From contig JAVGWX010000007.1 in NCBI GenBank assembly GCA_036924085.1, positions 36,403,074 through 36,467,073 on the forward strand: a stretch of 64,000 nucleotides of DNA, read 5' to 3'. Under the pieces are notes generated by a model that did no database searches, had not been told where the DNA came from, and saw nothing but the letters and a program-made list of their open reading frames with translations. Positions 45,225 through 56,050 of this stretch are shown piece by piece; position 1 is the first letter of the stretch, and the number at the start of each line of letters is the position of its first letter. The DNA is from Ariolimax columbianus (Eukaryota; Mollusca; Gastropoda; Stylommatophora; Arionidae). Both the position numbers and the translations under genes were made by a program.

Positions 45225-45545
45225 GCCCGCCATACAACGTTAGATGTCATTCCCCCCTCCGCTGCCTTGCGGGTTACATGTTTACGGGTAAAGGCTTCGG
45301 GAGTGAACCCTGAGGAAAAATCTGCATCCTATGCTATCTCCAGTCTTCTCGATAAATATCTTGCCATTGGTCATAGGTAGCTCAGGACCAGAGAGTGAGG
45401 TTGACAAAAGGCGCAGTTTCTGCCTCACTTTAATCCAAATCACGGCGCAAGTCACCCATTTCAGCGGACACAGCAAGAGAAAAGGCTGTCCACACGGCTG
45501 AACAAAGAGAGTGGGCTTCAGCACTTGTGATGGTGGAGCGAACAA
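45225..45545 (-). repeat. Dispersed repeat S, copy 2
   Basis: Reverse complement of 26490-26745 by eye. On the minus strand HSLCSAVWTAFSLAV, then EMGDLRRDLD and a stop, is conserved with copy 1. Better preserved than copy 1. The copies share sequence on both sides of the stop codon, which fits a coding end plus 3' region of a mobile element. Confidence 0.7.
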
Positions 45546-45613
45546 TGTATGTATGTATGTCTGTGTGTATGTATGTATGTGTGTGTCTATGTGTGTGTGT
45601 ATGTGTGTCTGTA

Positions 45614-45644
<31 letters not shown>

Positions 45645-45830
45645 GTGTCTGTATGTCTGTGTATGTGTGTATGTATATATGTATGTATGTATACTTATGT
45701 GTATGTATGTGTGTATACACACATACATACATACATACACACATAGATACACACATGTACACATGTGCACATGTATGCATGCGTGCGTGCGTCCGTGTGT
45801 GCGTGCGTTCGTATATATATATATATATTA
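45546..45830 (+). repeat. Compound TG/CA microsatellite with a palindromic switch
   Basis: TATG/TGTG repeats to about 45715, then the complement CACA/CATA to about 45760 through GTGTATACACAC. CATGTACACATGTGCACATG and GCGTGCGTGCGTCC follow. Open frames on both strands are artefacts. Confidence 0.93.
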
Positions 45831-45879
45831 ATGCACACGAATGATGGTCATAGTTTTGCACTTTATTATAAGTGAAACA

Positions 45880-46170
45880 AAGCACTTACCTGGATATCGA
45901 CATGAACTTTAGTCCTTCTCTATGTTTTCACCCAGCAAAGCGATACACCTCTCCTATTAATTCTTCACCTTCCTGATGCCCTAATTGAAGTACTCCTCCG
46001 TCTGGGGCCCTAACCGGGTCTCCAGTTCAGTAATCAAGTTATGGACATCAGAAAAAAGCCACTTCTACTTACCTGATTATTCACGTTTTAGAACAGGGAG
46101 AAGTCACTAGGTGACAAAGCCGTTGAGTATGGTGGATCGGGCATGATTTCAGACCTGCACGTTTTTCTCC
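45880..46170 (-). pseudogene. Mariner-like transposase C-terminal relic
   Basis: On the minus strand the sequence reads PPYSTALSPSDFSLF, closely resembling the (H)PPYSPDLAPSDFFLF block that carries the third catalytic Asp of mariner transposases. It continues with DVHNLITELETR and, after stops, ERCIALLGENIEKD, which resembles the mariner C-terminus (KC..L.G.Y.EK). Stops and frameshifts show it is dead. Terminal inverted repeats were not found nearby. Confidence 0.72.
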
Positions 46171-46424
46171 AATCAGGCATCAGAAAAGTGAAGATTAAAT
46201 TGGAAAGGTATATCGTCTTGCAAGGTGAATACATAACATAGAGGACTAAAGTTACACGAATTTGCAGGAAAGTGATTTGATTCCTTCACAGTAAAGTGCA
46301 AAACTTTTTCGTCTTCCATCTCTCGTGTACATATGTATTGGCCAGCATTAGACATATAAAGACATGCACATTTTGATGGTTAGTAACATTGAGTTAATGT
46401 TTAATAGGAATGGGAAAATATAAT

Positions 46425-46665
46425 ATCAATTATCATCATGTGCTCAACATACTCCTGAGTACCAGATGTGTACACGCCCATATGAAACCGTTGATTATCA
46501 TCTCTTTGAGTGCTCAGCGCTCAGCGATGTTAGGAAAATGCTTTTTCCTCCATGTCCAGATACATGGAACACTTTGTATGGCACTAGACAACAGCTGATA
46601 AACACCTGCAGATACCATTACATGGCATTGTAGTCTCGTTATGGCAGCATTGAACACACCATGGT
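46425..46665 (+). pseudogene. I-like LINE ORF2 C-terminal fragment
   Basis: The plus frame reads CAQHTPEYQMCTRPYETVDY, HLFECSALSDVRKMLFPPC and DTWNTLYGTRQQLINTCRYH. A Cys/His knuckle followed by 'R..(M/L)FP.....LYG....L..T..(F/Y)' matches the end of RNase H-bearing LINEs, like the C tail (PLPVELQDKLYGSGESLRMT). It belongs to a different subfamily from A/B/C and O. Confidence 0.6.
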
Positions 46666-46849
46666 TTCTGACAAGTCGGCTTGCATTTTACAAGGAGATC
46701 TTCATACTGTCTTGATACCATATTCTACTGAGTGACTCTCTTCCCGGCCCGAGAACCATAAATACCACTACCAGTCTCTACTGACCCATTTGTCTTTTCT
46801 TGTATACAGAGTTGTTGCAGAATGTATCTATTGTCTGCTTCTGTGTACG

Positions 46850-47010
46850 CTATATTTTCCCCATCTTTATATAGCACTTCATATTTTCCCCATCTTTATA
46901 TAGCACTTCATATTTTCAACATCTTTCTTTTGCATTTCATATTTTCAGCATCTTTTTTTTTTGCATTTCATATTTTCAGCATCTTTCTATTGCACTTCAT
47001 ATTTTTATTA
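46850..47010 (+). repeat. 29-31-bp minisatellite, about 5 copies
   Basis: CTTCATATTTTCCCCATCTT plus TATATAGCA and later CATTTCATATTTTCAGCATC variants. T-run length changes account for the period drift. Confidence 0.9.
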
Positions 47011-47025
47011 ATGTTTTTTAACACA

Positions 47026-47053
47026 CGCAAGCACGCACACACACACACACATT

Positions 47054-47098
<45 letters not shown>
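47026..47098 (+). repeat. (CA)n(GA)n compound microsatellite
   Basis: CACACACA-rich sequence passing directly into (AG)n of about 30 bp. Confidence 0.95.
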
Positions 47099-47102
<4 letters not shown>

Positions 47103-47365
47103 GTGATACTTTGACGTAAATAGTGGGAGATGCTTAGGCAAACTTTCTCGACTTTGCTGTCTACATTTGTCCTTCTGGTCTCTCCACCACTGTCTTTTAT
47201 GTTATTGTTGTTATGGATCCAGCAGCATCGGGCTCTCGACTTTCGGCCCGATACTATGTAATTTAATATATTATATAATTCGCCACTTGTGAACATGACA
47301 TATGTCGGTGAGACTGGCTTGGAAATCAGTAAGTGTGTGGTAGAGTCCATGTTTAGCTGAGTAAT
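47099..47365. other. No gene seen
   Basis: Host sequence of the following insertion; nothing recognised. Confidence 0.5.
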
Positions 47366-47378
47366 TATCCTATCAAAG

Positions 47379-47627
47379 TATCGGGTGTAGCTGCCGGTGA
47401 AGATGACCGTGTTGTGAAAGCCCAGAACAGACGCGAGACGCGGAAATCCCGAGCAGCGGGAACACCATCCCCTTCTACAAACCTCGTGTGCCCGATATGT
47501 AGCAGATGTTTTCGTGCTCGCATTAGCCTGTTCAGCCACATGCGCACCCACACCCAACAGGGAAATCTGTGACAAGGATGATGTCGGCGGTCCTCATCGA
47601 CAACGATGGACAGCTATTATATTATTA
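47379..47627 (+). mobile_element. 5'-truncated LINE 3' end U encoding a C2H2 finger
   Basis: A 249-bp insertion flanked by the 13-bp direct repeat TATCCTATCAAAG (47366-47378 and 47628-47640). It contains an open frame 47384-47572 ending with VCPICSRCFRARISLFSHMR, then THTQQGNL and a stop. The C2H2 finger with (S/F)RARI.L.SHLRTH is the known C-terminus of some RTE-like LINE ORFs; element L ends the same way. An (ATT)-like tail follows (47615-47628). Severe 5' truncation is normal for target-primed reverse transcription. Confidence 0.85.
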
Positions 47628-47640
47628 TATCCTATCAAAG

Positions 47641-48600
47641 ATATCCGGGTCACTCGGACCAAATTAAGACATGTGGCATCGTAGACTTTTAAAGTTGAGT
47701 AGTTTACTTTTCATATGAGTTACAACATATATCTACACCACGACATGACCTCAACGCAGTAAACACTACCCTGACCATAAATTAAAACAATATCATTTAT
47801 TACAAGAATAATTGTTGCGCAATATCAACATAAAGCAAAGAACTTCTAAACTAAATAATCATAATATATATATTTAACTACTTAGGGGGTTGCAGGCACT
47901 AGCTTTTGATGTTTCCTCCAAAATCTATTATACCGAGAATTCTTAGTCTATTTTTGTCACGACAGAACTTGACAACCTCATGAATTATTCTAGCCACAAT
48001 TTCATGGCTTAAGTTAGCTCCCCGTCCTTCTTCTGCGCCCTCAACACACAATCAACAAACTCGTCCTCACAATCAGATTACGTACTCAGGCATTTCTGTA
48101 CGCTCACACATAATCAGAACACACATCGTTCACAAGGTGTCCTGCACATACAACACACATTCAGATCTCTTACTGTTCACAGGGTGTCCATCATAAACAC
48201 CTATTGAGCGCGACTGGCCAAACTCGAGGTGTATGATGGGACAACCATCCTGCAAACTTTCTCATCCAGTCTCTGAGCCAGTGTCCTGAGTTTATCCTTG
48301 CAGAGTATTTTATAGTATCAAGCAACAACATGACTGTCCATTGGTCTTCTGTGGGTTGTCTGATTTACCCATCACTCACATTTGGAAATATCCCGATCCA
48401 AAATTTTATTGATTGTCTTTCCACAAGTCACTGTGATTCTAAATGTGATAGCTGCTCGTGGAAGTATCAGATTGTCACCAACCTCTACCCTCCGTCAAGT
48501 CTGATGCCAGAGTGGTCAGTTCTGACACCCACCCTTGTACCAGACAAAGTCTTCTACCTAACGCCTCGTTTCCTTTGTCGATCTAGTGTAGAAACGATGA
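47641..48600. other. No gene recognised
   Basis: An imperfect inverted repeat (GGTGTCCATCATAAACACC at about 48184 versus GGTGTATGATGGGACAACC at about 48228) is present. A 118-codon plus frame at 48330-48686 has no clear domain. Confidence 0.45.
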
Positions 48601-48792
48601 TTAGCCCTGCTGTAACCTGCATTCGTCCAATGCATCCAGGCAACCTTTGCTTCTTAGAGTCGCCAGCCCAATCTCCCCTGCCCTAAATGCCCATACTTCA
48701 GCTGGAACTGTCACATGTGCTACCAGCAACATGCCAATGTCTCCAATAATTCGGAATCTCTGGTTGCTAACTACTTCAACAGTCCTGGGCAC
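48601..48792 (-). pseudogene. Unassigned open segment, possibly LTR-element pol linker
   Basis: The minus frame reads PRTVEVVSNQRFRIIGDIGM, then PAEVWAFRAGEIGLAT. 'PPRTVEVV' resembles the linker between protease and RT in some LTR retrotransposons, but this is one weak match. It could be unrelated. Confidence 0.25.
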
Positions 48793-49109
48793 CAGGGAAA
48801 GGCTAACCTTAGGCTCGCATGTATTAGCATCGATTTTGGCTGGAGAACAGATTAACCACCTTCATTAGCTGCCTCAAGCTACACTGTATGAGCGTATTCC
48901 TTACATTTAATAAGACCCTCTTCTCTTATCTCCTCTATACTGTCTTCCGTCTCCTGTTCTCCATGTTCATCTCTGTATATGTTTATACTCGTATTGTTGT
49001 ATGCGCACACATCATTGTCTAAACATTTTAATTTGGCTTCTAACAGCTTATCCCGCCTATCAGCTTTTCCCCCAACTTTTTACACTTCTCATACATTCCT
49101 GGCAGGACC

Positions 49110-49205
49110 GAAGCCCAATTGAAAAAGAGCCAACAACAACAACCAGTGGAGCAACAAATCATGACGAAGGAAATGGGGTTGGATAGGACACATGCTACCA
49201 AGGGC
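49110..49205 (+). pseudogene. Short RT C-terminal fragment (WGWIGH type)
   Basis: Frames read QQPVEQQIMTKE and, shifted by one, RKWGWIGHMLPRAPSDV. This is the 'QQPVE.EI..RKWGWIGHTLRK' segment of the HTLRKP-type LINE tail. Only about 95 bp are recognisable. Confidence 0.58.
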
Positions 49206-49504
49206 ACCATCAGATGTGTATGTCTTCATCATTACTTCTATGCTTTGTTAGTTATTTTCATGTGTGTTGTCCTCTGTCTCTAATAAAAGCCTTTTTTTTC
49301 ATATCGTAGGTTTCGTTCTTATTCTTGTACTTTATAATATCTGAACTATATTTGTGCATGTTTGTGTATTTATGAACACAATTAGTATAGTGGTCAGAAT
49401 ATTCATAGAGTTTGAAGTTTTACAGTGTTTTTTATGGAAGGTCATTAGTAAAGAATGAATTTGTTTGGATTGGAATGGTGGTGTTATTATAATCTCTGAC
49501 AATC

Positions 49505-49828
49505 TACATAATGCAGGGTAAATAGTAGAGAGCACAAAAACAGAGAGCAAACAATAGGGGTGAACAATAACGAATAACAATAGAAGGTAAATAAAAGATG
49601 GTAAATAGCAGAGAGCAAACAACAGAGGGCAAACAATAGGGGTGAACAATAATGATTAACAACAAATGGCATAATAGAGGGTAAGCTGAAGCAGTAGAAA
49701 GTAAATAATAGAATGTAAATATAAGATCGTAAACAGTCAAAAGCAAATATTTGAAGGTAAACAGCAGAAGGTAAACAGTAGAGGGTAAGCAGTTGAGGGT
49801 AAACATTTGAGGGCAATGAATAGAAAGT
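49505..49828 (+). repeat. Degenerate 13-bp-like A-rich tandem repeat
   Basis: GTAAACAGTAGAGG-like units, heavily diverged, run up to the left edge of the foldback element. Stop-free frames on the minus strand (LPSAVYLL) are artefacts. Confidence 0.75.
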
Positions 49829-50594
49829 AAATAGTACAAGGGTGCTTCAAACTAAAACCTTAAAAGTGGGATAGAAATGAGAAAAACCATGCCTTTGTAT
49901 TGTAACCTGTTAATATTGTTGCAAAGGATGTCAAGTGTGTTCTACACGTGCCATCACGATGCAGACCAACACCATGACATCATAACTGCAGTTAAAAGAT
50001 GGCCACTCTACTATTGACATGCACCAAAGAGGAGCAGCGTTTGTTATTCGTTTTTTGAGCAGCAAAGGGGTGAAACCTTTAGAAATTCATCGGCAAATGA
50101 ATATCCAGTATATGCATGCCTTTCACTAACAGTCAATTGATGTTTTTCTTTACAAGGCAGTCAGCAGCTGCCATCAACTCTGGGTTCACTACTTGGTGTG
50201 CCTGACTCAGTTGTGAACAGTCTGTCACAGAACTCACGCCGTTTTGGAACTTCCTACTCTACTTGTACACTTGCTGGAGTGAAAGGCATGCATCACTGTA
50301 CTGGACCTTCATTTGCCGATGAATTTTTATAGGTTTCACTCCTTTGATGCTCAAATAACGAATAACAGAGTGCTGCATGTCAATAATGAAGTGGCCATCT
50401 TTTAATTGCAATTATGACATCATGTTGTTCGGCTGCACTGTGATTACATGTAGGACACTCTTGTCATCTTTAGCAACCATATTAACAAGTTATAATACAA
50501 AGGCATGGTTTTTTAATAATTTCTGTCCAACTTTTAAGGTTTTTATTTGTAGCTCCCTCGTTGATGGTATAAAAATTCAAGCACAAATAGTACA
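49829..50594. mobile_element. Foldback element from two opposed mariner transposase 5' ends
   Basis: Arms at about 49839-50140 and 50265-50560 are inverted copies at roughly 80% identity (AACCATGCCTTTGTATT.TAAC, TCATCGGCAAATGAA). Each arm carries the transposase N-terminus in its own orientation: plus VIRFLSSKGVKPLEIHRQM, minus VIRYLSIKGVKPIKIHRQM, and minus also DACLSLQQVYK and NPELMAAADCLVKE-like sequence. The 10-bp repeat AAATAGTACA is at 49829-49838 and 50585-50594. No catalytic domain lies between the arms. It therefore looks like a mariner-derived foldback MITE. Confidence 0.85.
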
Positions 50595-50819
50595 TGAAAA
50601 TTAGTACATGACATATAATAGACTCCTTCCTCCTAGAAGACACCCCAGCCCCCTTCCCCCTCCCACTAGGTGACAAGATTTATTCGAGCTGCACAACACT
50701 CACAATCCTAAAACAAAACATGTTAGTCTTCCACTAGACAGCCTGTGATCGAGGCTCCAGACAAAACTGACTAGAAACTGAGCTGGGGGCCCATACAAAA
50801 CCAAAAAATGCAGTTCTGC

Positions 50820-50940
50820 TAAAGACCAACCCGCTAAGCAGAGAAATGCACCAACCAGCTACCACCAACTCACGCGAGCATTAGGACCTGCACAAGGGCA
50901 ATCATCCTTGTAGATGTACAGATCGACTAAGACAGATATA
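50820..50940 (+). mobile_element. Short dispersed insertion P, copy 2 (diverged)
   Basis: Shares CCCGCTAAGCAG, GGACCTGCACAAGGGCA and GTAGATGTACAGATCGACTA with P1 at 9360-9502. The middle is diverged. No target duplication was found. Confidence 0.65.
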
Positions 50941-51817
50941 ATAGGCAGCTGATGGTAATTACTGGAGTGTGAAAGATATAGATGGAACAAATAACAAACA
51001 TGTCTATTATGCCAGAAATACTTTTAATAATAAAATAACAAGACAATTTTTGTTACATTAATTTCTGCCTCCAATCCTTAATTTAAAATATTTAATTTGC
51101 AAAAACAATATAACAATTACAATTAATACTAGTTATTGGAGCAACTAGCCTGCAACTATCAAAATTGTGGAGGGGGGGGGGGGGGGGGGGTATAAGTTAC
51201 ATCCGGCGCCATGCAACATTTTTTTTTTTTTACATTCAAGTTTTTCTGTGTGAATTTTAAAGCATTTGTAGCGCAAAAGTGTGGAAAAAAATGTTTACAT
51301 GATGTTGTTGATTATATGTTCATCTGGCGTGGGGAAATGTTTGAATAAAATGGAGTTCTGCCAAACAAAATAATAATTTGTGTGTCTTTCTTGGTCTTAA
51401 GCGTTAAACATTAAGTGACATGCATTGCAGATGATGGATTTCCAGTATATGAAATATGTTTCTAAAGATTCACAAAATATAAGAGACATAGATTGATAGG
51501 TTCATCCATACTTGATACTAATACTGAACCGCTTTGTAAAACCTCCATTTTGGCTTCTAGGATCACGGGGATACCACTGCAGTTGGTCTTCGCATGAAAC
51601 CATGTAATTGCATTTGTGGTTTCTGCAGCTCTTTGTATGGCATGTGCAGAGTGCCAGCCACAAACACAACTCTCTTTAGTTATCTTTTACTACACACATG
51701 TCATGGTGCAGTGGTTCTTTATATTTCTCTCAACATGGGACTTAAGTATCCACACAGGGAATTCTGGGAAAACATGCATAAATGGATAATGCTGCAATGA
51801 ATGGATTCTTCTGCAAT
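50941..51817. other. No gene seen; 20-nt poly-G at 51172-51190
   Basis: A G run of about 19 and a T run at 51220-51230 stand out. A 68-codon plus frame at 51594-51800 shows no domain. Confidence 0.5.
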
Positions 51818-51957
51818 TAGTTGAAACATTACAATAAATTTACTTACTAAAATAATAACAAGTTAGTTGAAACATTACAATAAATTTACTTACTAAAATA
51901 ATAACAAGTTAGTTGAAACATTACAATAAATTTACTTACTCAAATAATAACAAGTGA
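51818..51957 (+). repeat. 46-bp tandem repeat, 3 copies
   Basis: AGTTGAAACATTACAATAAA plus TTTACTTACTAAAATAATAA repeated three times almost perfectly. Confidence 0.93.
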
Positions 51958-52194
51958 GTTGTACTAACATTATATATTTAGGAAGGTCAAATTGTGTCAT
52001 TTCTTTTTGTTCTTCCTCTTCTGCTATGTTAGTGGCCATAAGAGTTCATGGATTACCATAACTTTGAGTTATCAGTGCATTTGATCAATTCTGTTGTCCA
52101 CTCTTTACTTCATGTCATGATGTGATTCTGTTATGAATCGACATCAATGCATTCTGGGCAGACCCATAAGTGCTCCGTCCCTCTCAGCAAATGG

Positions 52195-52560
52195 CATTGA
52201 CTTCACCTCTCCACTTCTAACTCGGGGTGAACAGGTCTTGATTGACTTGACTAAGTCGCTCCACTTCTAACCTGGAGTGGACAGGTCTTAAGTGGTTTGA
52301 CTTAATGGCTCCCCTTCTTACCTGAGGTGGACAGGTTTTGAGTGACTTGGCTTGGTGGCCTGGAGTATAGAGGTCTTGAGTGACTTAATGACACCATGTT
52401 CAACCTGGGGTGGTCAGGTCTTGAGTGACTTGACTTAATGGCTCCACTTCTAACCTGGGGTGGACAGGTCTTGAGTGACTTAACTTAATGGCTCCACTTC
52501 TAACCTGGGGTGGACATGTCTTGAGTAACGACTTAATGCCTTCATTTCTATCCTGAATGT
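52195..52560 (+). repeat. 50-bp minisatellite, about 7 copies
   Basis: The unit GCTCCACTTCTAACCTGGGG plus TGGACAGGTCTTGAGTGACT and TGACTTAATG repeats with divergence and some shortened units. Confidence 0.93.
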
Positions 52561-52844
52561 GTAGAGGTCCTCTATTTTTATTGTGGCTTATAGCTCTTCC
52601 AAGATGAGGTAGCTGTCCTAATGCTCAAATCTTCTTAGTGGCCACTTATAGCCTGCCAAGCAGGTTACAGTGTAACTATTATTTATTCATCTTTCAGACC
52701 CCCAGAAGTATACAAGTGTATTATGTATCATACAATTTTGGCATGGACCAATTTGACATAATTTTTGGCAATTAAAAAATCTGTAATGATTAAAATGGAG
52801 GTGAAATTGCATGTGTCCAAGCACTTGAAAATACAAAATATTCA

Positions 52845-53610
52845 CAGGACTAGATGGAATCACCAGAGAAGCAATTCAGGCAAGAGTGAGAACACTAGCA
52901 TGTCAGTAAGCTAAGCTATATGACAACTGTCTTAGAAAACAACAAATCCCTAACCAGTGGAATACTTCAAACAATTTTGTTCTGCAATAAAGAGGACATA
53001 GAAGGGCAGGTCAAAGGTAGCAATGAAATGATAGTTGACGCAGCAATCTGGTACCCTTGATGCAAAAAGAGACCGCGGGGAAGACCTCTAATGAATGATC
53101 AGACTGCCTTGCTGTGCACAACAACATCCAAGATGCATCTGGTGGAATGCTTACCACCAACTGGACTTCCACAACAAGGTTTACTGGAGATAAAGTTGAG
53201 ACCTGCAGCTACGACGAGGAAAGTGTCTTCAAGATCAAGATAAATGAAGACACAGAAAAACTGGCAAACAACCATTCAATTTATTTGCTTTGATCCCATG
53301 CAACAAGTTTTCACAAAATTGATTGTGGACAGACTACATAAACAACTTGACAAGATTGAACCAAGCAGACAGGTTTTAGGAAAAGCTACACAATCATGCA
53401 ATCAACAAGTTTATGGAAGTACAGGAAGTACATACGCTTTTATGCCTTGTATTTGTGGCCTTCAAAAAAGTCTTTGAAAACACTGTAGTGGTGAATGTCC
53501 TGAGAAATTGAGGTCTTCAAGAAAAGTATGCTCAGCTGATAGAAGAGATAAATGAGGGCTGCTCGACCTAGATTACCTTATTTTAACAGCCAATAAACCT
53601 CTATGTATAA
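52845..53610 (+). pseudogene. Non-LTR RT N-terminal half (element Q)
   Basis: Reads TGLDGITREAIQARVRT, then NCLRKQQIPNQW (52855-52960), an intervening 53000-53290 stretch that does not fit, and VFTKLIVDRLHKQLDKIEPS (53300). The pattern matches LINE RT ('GPDGI..E..K', 'FTK.L..RL...LD...P.EQAGFR'). Later, EEINEGCST ends this half. The partner begins at 54156 after a fragment of another element. Confidence 0.7.
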
Positions 53611-53679
53611 TATAATATAATACCCTCTAATGTGTTGGGTATTAGTTCCTGACACTAAACAACATATAATCCAGGGAAA

Positions 53680-54153
53680 TAAATATTCACACCAAAGTTA
53701 GAATATTCAATGCCAGTGCCAAGTCAGTGCTGTTGCATATAGAGCCGAAACATAGAGAATGACAAGGCTATACATGGCTCTCCAGTCCTTTGTTAGCATA
53801 TGCCTATGATAGATAATGGGCATAAAGTGGTAGGACATGGTGAGGAATGAAGACCTATGACAAAGGAGTTCTTCAAGAGTGCAGCCACTGGAACAACAAA
53901 TTAAGGGAAGAAAATGGGGTTAATAGGACATTCGCTGCGGAAAAAAAACCCACCAACATAGCCAGACAGGATTTTGCATGGGATCCTCAAGCAAAGAGAA
54001 AGATAGGAAGACCCAAAAATACATGGAGAAGAGAATGTGAGAAGGAACCAAGAATAAATGATTACACCTGGAGAGAGGCAGAACGAGCAGTCCAGGACTG
54101 TGTATGCTGGTGGGATGTTGTCAATTGCTTATGCGCCGAGAGGAGCGATGAGC
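53680..54153 (+). pseudogene. RT C-terminal fragment inserted between halves of Q
   Basis: Reads TKVRIFNASAKSVLL and LREENGVNRTFAAEKKPTNI, then ARQDFAWDPQAKRKIGRPKN. HTLRKP-type tail with NIARQ..AWDPQ(G)KRK.GRPKNTWRR. It ends with a short tail near LCAERSDEL. It belongs to a different LINE family from Q and therefore looks nested. Confidence 0.78.
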
Positions 54154-54155
54154 TT

Positions 54156-55000
54156 TGATTTTTATAGAGACATCATTACAATATAATGTTCGAGGGTGTG
54201 ATATAATCTCTCCAAAACCTTTCACAGCGACCTTCAAGGAAGTCTTTAGCAACCTAAACTTGGAAGATGACGGCATCAACCTAGATGGGGAAATGCTCAC
54301 TTGCCTGAGATTTCCTGATGACACGGACATCTTCAGTGTGTCACAGAAGCTGAGCTTTGCCTAAGTGAGCTCAAACAGAACAAACTTGACAGTTGGCCTA
54401 ACAACTAATAGGAAGAAAACCAAACGTTTTCCCCATAAGGGAAACTCCAGCTAGAAAATGATCCCATTGGATGCATTATTTCGTAGATTCACCAAGGTCA
54501 AGAAGAAATTATGAATATCCAATCCACATAATCAATTGCAAGATTTTACAATGGAGGGCAGCAAGATAGTTCAGCTTCAATCGCATCAAACTCATAATTC
54601 CGCCGATGAAAAATGTCAAGGTAAGGGCTCGCACCTTCAACAGAATGGTTATTCCAGGCATGGTATATAGCTGCAAGAGCCGAATGTAAAGCAGATGATG
54701 AGAAGCTTCAAAATTGCTTAAATTGCAATGGAGCAAAGAACACTGACAGTCTCTTTAAGAGACCAAATTTACAACACCGAGATTAAGTGCCAAACCTTAT
54801 TCAATGATTTTGTAGATACTGCGATCAGAAAATACAAAGTGTCGGACATGTAGTTTGCATGCCTGACAATAGATTGAAACAAAAGATGTTCTGTGAGGAC
54901 CAAACAACTATAAGTGTTCACTTGGTCGCCCACCAATGACACGAAGAGATGGACTGAGTACAACTCTTGGTCCAACATGGTACTCCAAGGGAAAACACTC
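54156..55000 (+). pseudogene. Non-LTR RT C-terminal half (element Q)
   Basis: Starts with VRGCDIISPKPFTATFKEVF (RT box 'VRQGD.ISPKLFT'), then LTCLRFPDDTDIFS (catalytic FADD changed to FPDD) and a thumb with AMEQRTLTVSLRDQI. This is the tail of the LINE type known for 'AMER.ML.VSLRD..RN..IR..TKV'. Together with 52845-53610 it makes a split relic of one element. Confidence 0.78.
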
Positions 55001-55309
55001 AAATGAATTTAAACAACTTTTGGCTACCTGACATCAAACACAAATTCTGTTTGATTGAAAACCAGAATAACAGATGACATAATCTGCTAACAGGTACAGA
55101 CATAACAGGTAAGAGAAATGAATCAGATACACATAGCTTGCATGAAATGTCTTGTCTGTTAAAGACACAAGACTCTTTGCTTAAAGTGGTATTGTCTGCT
55201 CTCATTCTGGCTGAGCTAGTCCCTGCATGACCATGTCGGGTTGTGCTTGAGTCAGAAATGTTTGCTCTCCAACGTCTGAATCTGTCCTGCAAGTCAAGGA
55301 AAAAACAGA

Positions 55310-55738
55310 TAAATGATTCAACGTAATCCTATAAGAGATCATATCAATCAATCAATCAATCAAAAACCATTGCTAATCTCAGTGCATAGGCCGACCACAT
55401 TTTTTCAGCATTCAGGGTCTAGGGCTACTCTTTCTGCCTCTCTCCAGGTGTAACCATTTAATCGTAGTTCCCGCTCGCATTCTTTTCTCAGTGTACTTTT
55501 AGGTCTACCCCTTTGTCTCTTCCCCTGCGGATTCAATGTGAGAGCCTACCTAGTTATGTTGGATGGTGTCTTTCTCATTGTTTGTCCTATCCCACCCCAT
55601 TTTCTTCTCTTCATTTATTGTTCAATGGCTGTTGTTGGCTCCATTTCAACAGGTCTTCATTCCTCAACATGTTCTGCCACTTTATACCCATTAACCTTTG
55701 TAGAAATCTGTTAAAAGAGGACTGGAAATTTTATTGAA
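55310..55738 (-). pseudogene. RT C-terminal relic R2, left of the solo LTR
   Basis: On the minus strand: FLQRLMGIKWQNMLRNEDLL, then a frame-broken tail including GYTWREAE..-like coding. The 3' end (left) is a (TTGA)n tail, seen as CAATCAATCAATCAATC at 55337-55357. The protein continues on the far side of the LTR (56756-56835). Confidence 0.8.
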
Positions 55739-56042
55739 CCACTGTAACAGTTCCAGCCCGAGCATGAGTGTTTAGGGCAGGGGTAATGTGGTCGGCGACT
55801 CTGAGAACAAAGGTACCTGAATGTGTGCCAAGGTCAACTCTCCGTCTCAACACTATTCCAAGGTCACTCACCGTCTTGATACTAAGTCAACAAAGGAAAA
55901 TTGGGTTGGGGGAAAGAAGGTGTCTAGACAGGTAAGAGGCTAGGTGCTGACCACAAGCGTTCCGTTTTGGGTAGTGTGGGATGAGTGACAGACAGAGGCC
56001 ATCCCCCAGAGATCCATTGGACAGCTCGAATACTGCTTGAGA

Positions 56043-56050
56043 CTATATAA
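56043..56050 (+). promoter_or_regulatory. TATA-like box in the solo LTR
   Basis: CTATATAA about 300 bp into the LTR. A plausible Pol II core promoter for the former element; activity is unknown. Confidence 0.4.

Noticed and set aside
45430..45885. His/Thr-rich protein over TG/CA repeats
   Set aside because: Only its last ~40 residues (repeat S) are meaningful; the rest is microsatellite.
49839..50560. Intact mariner transposon
   Set aside because: Both arms carry only the transposase N-terminus. There is no catalytic domain between them.
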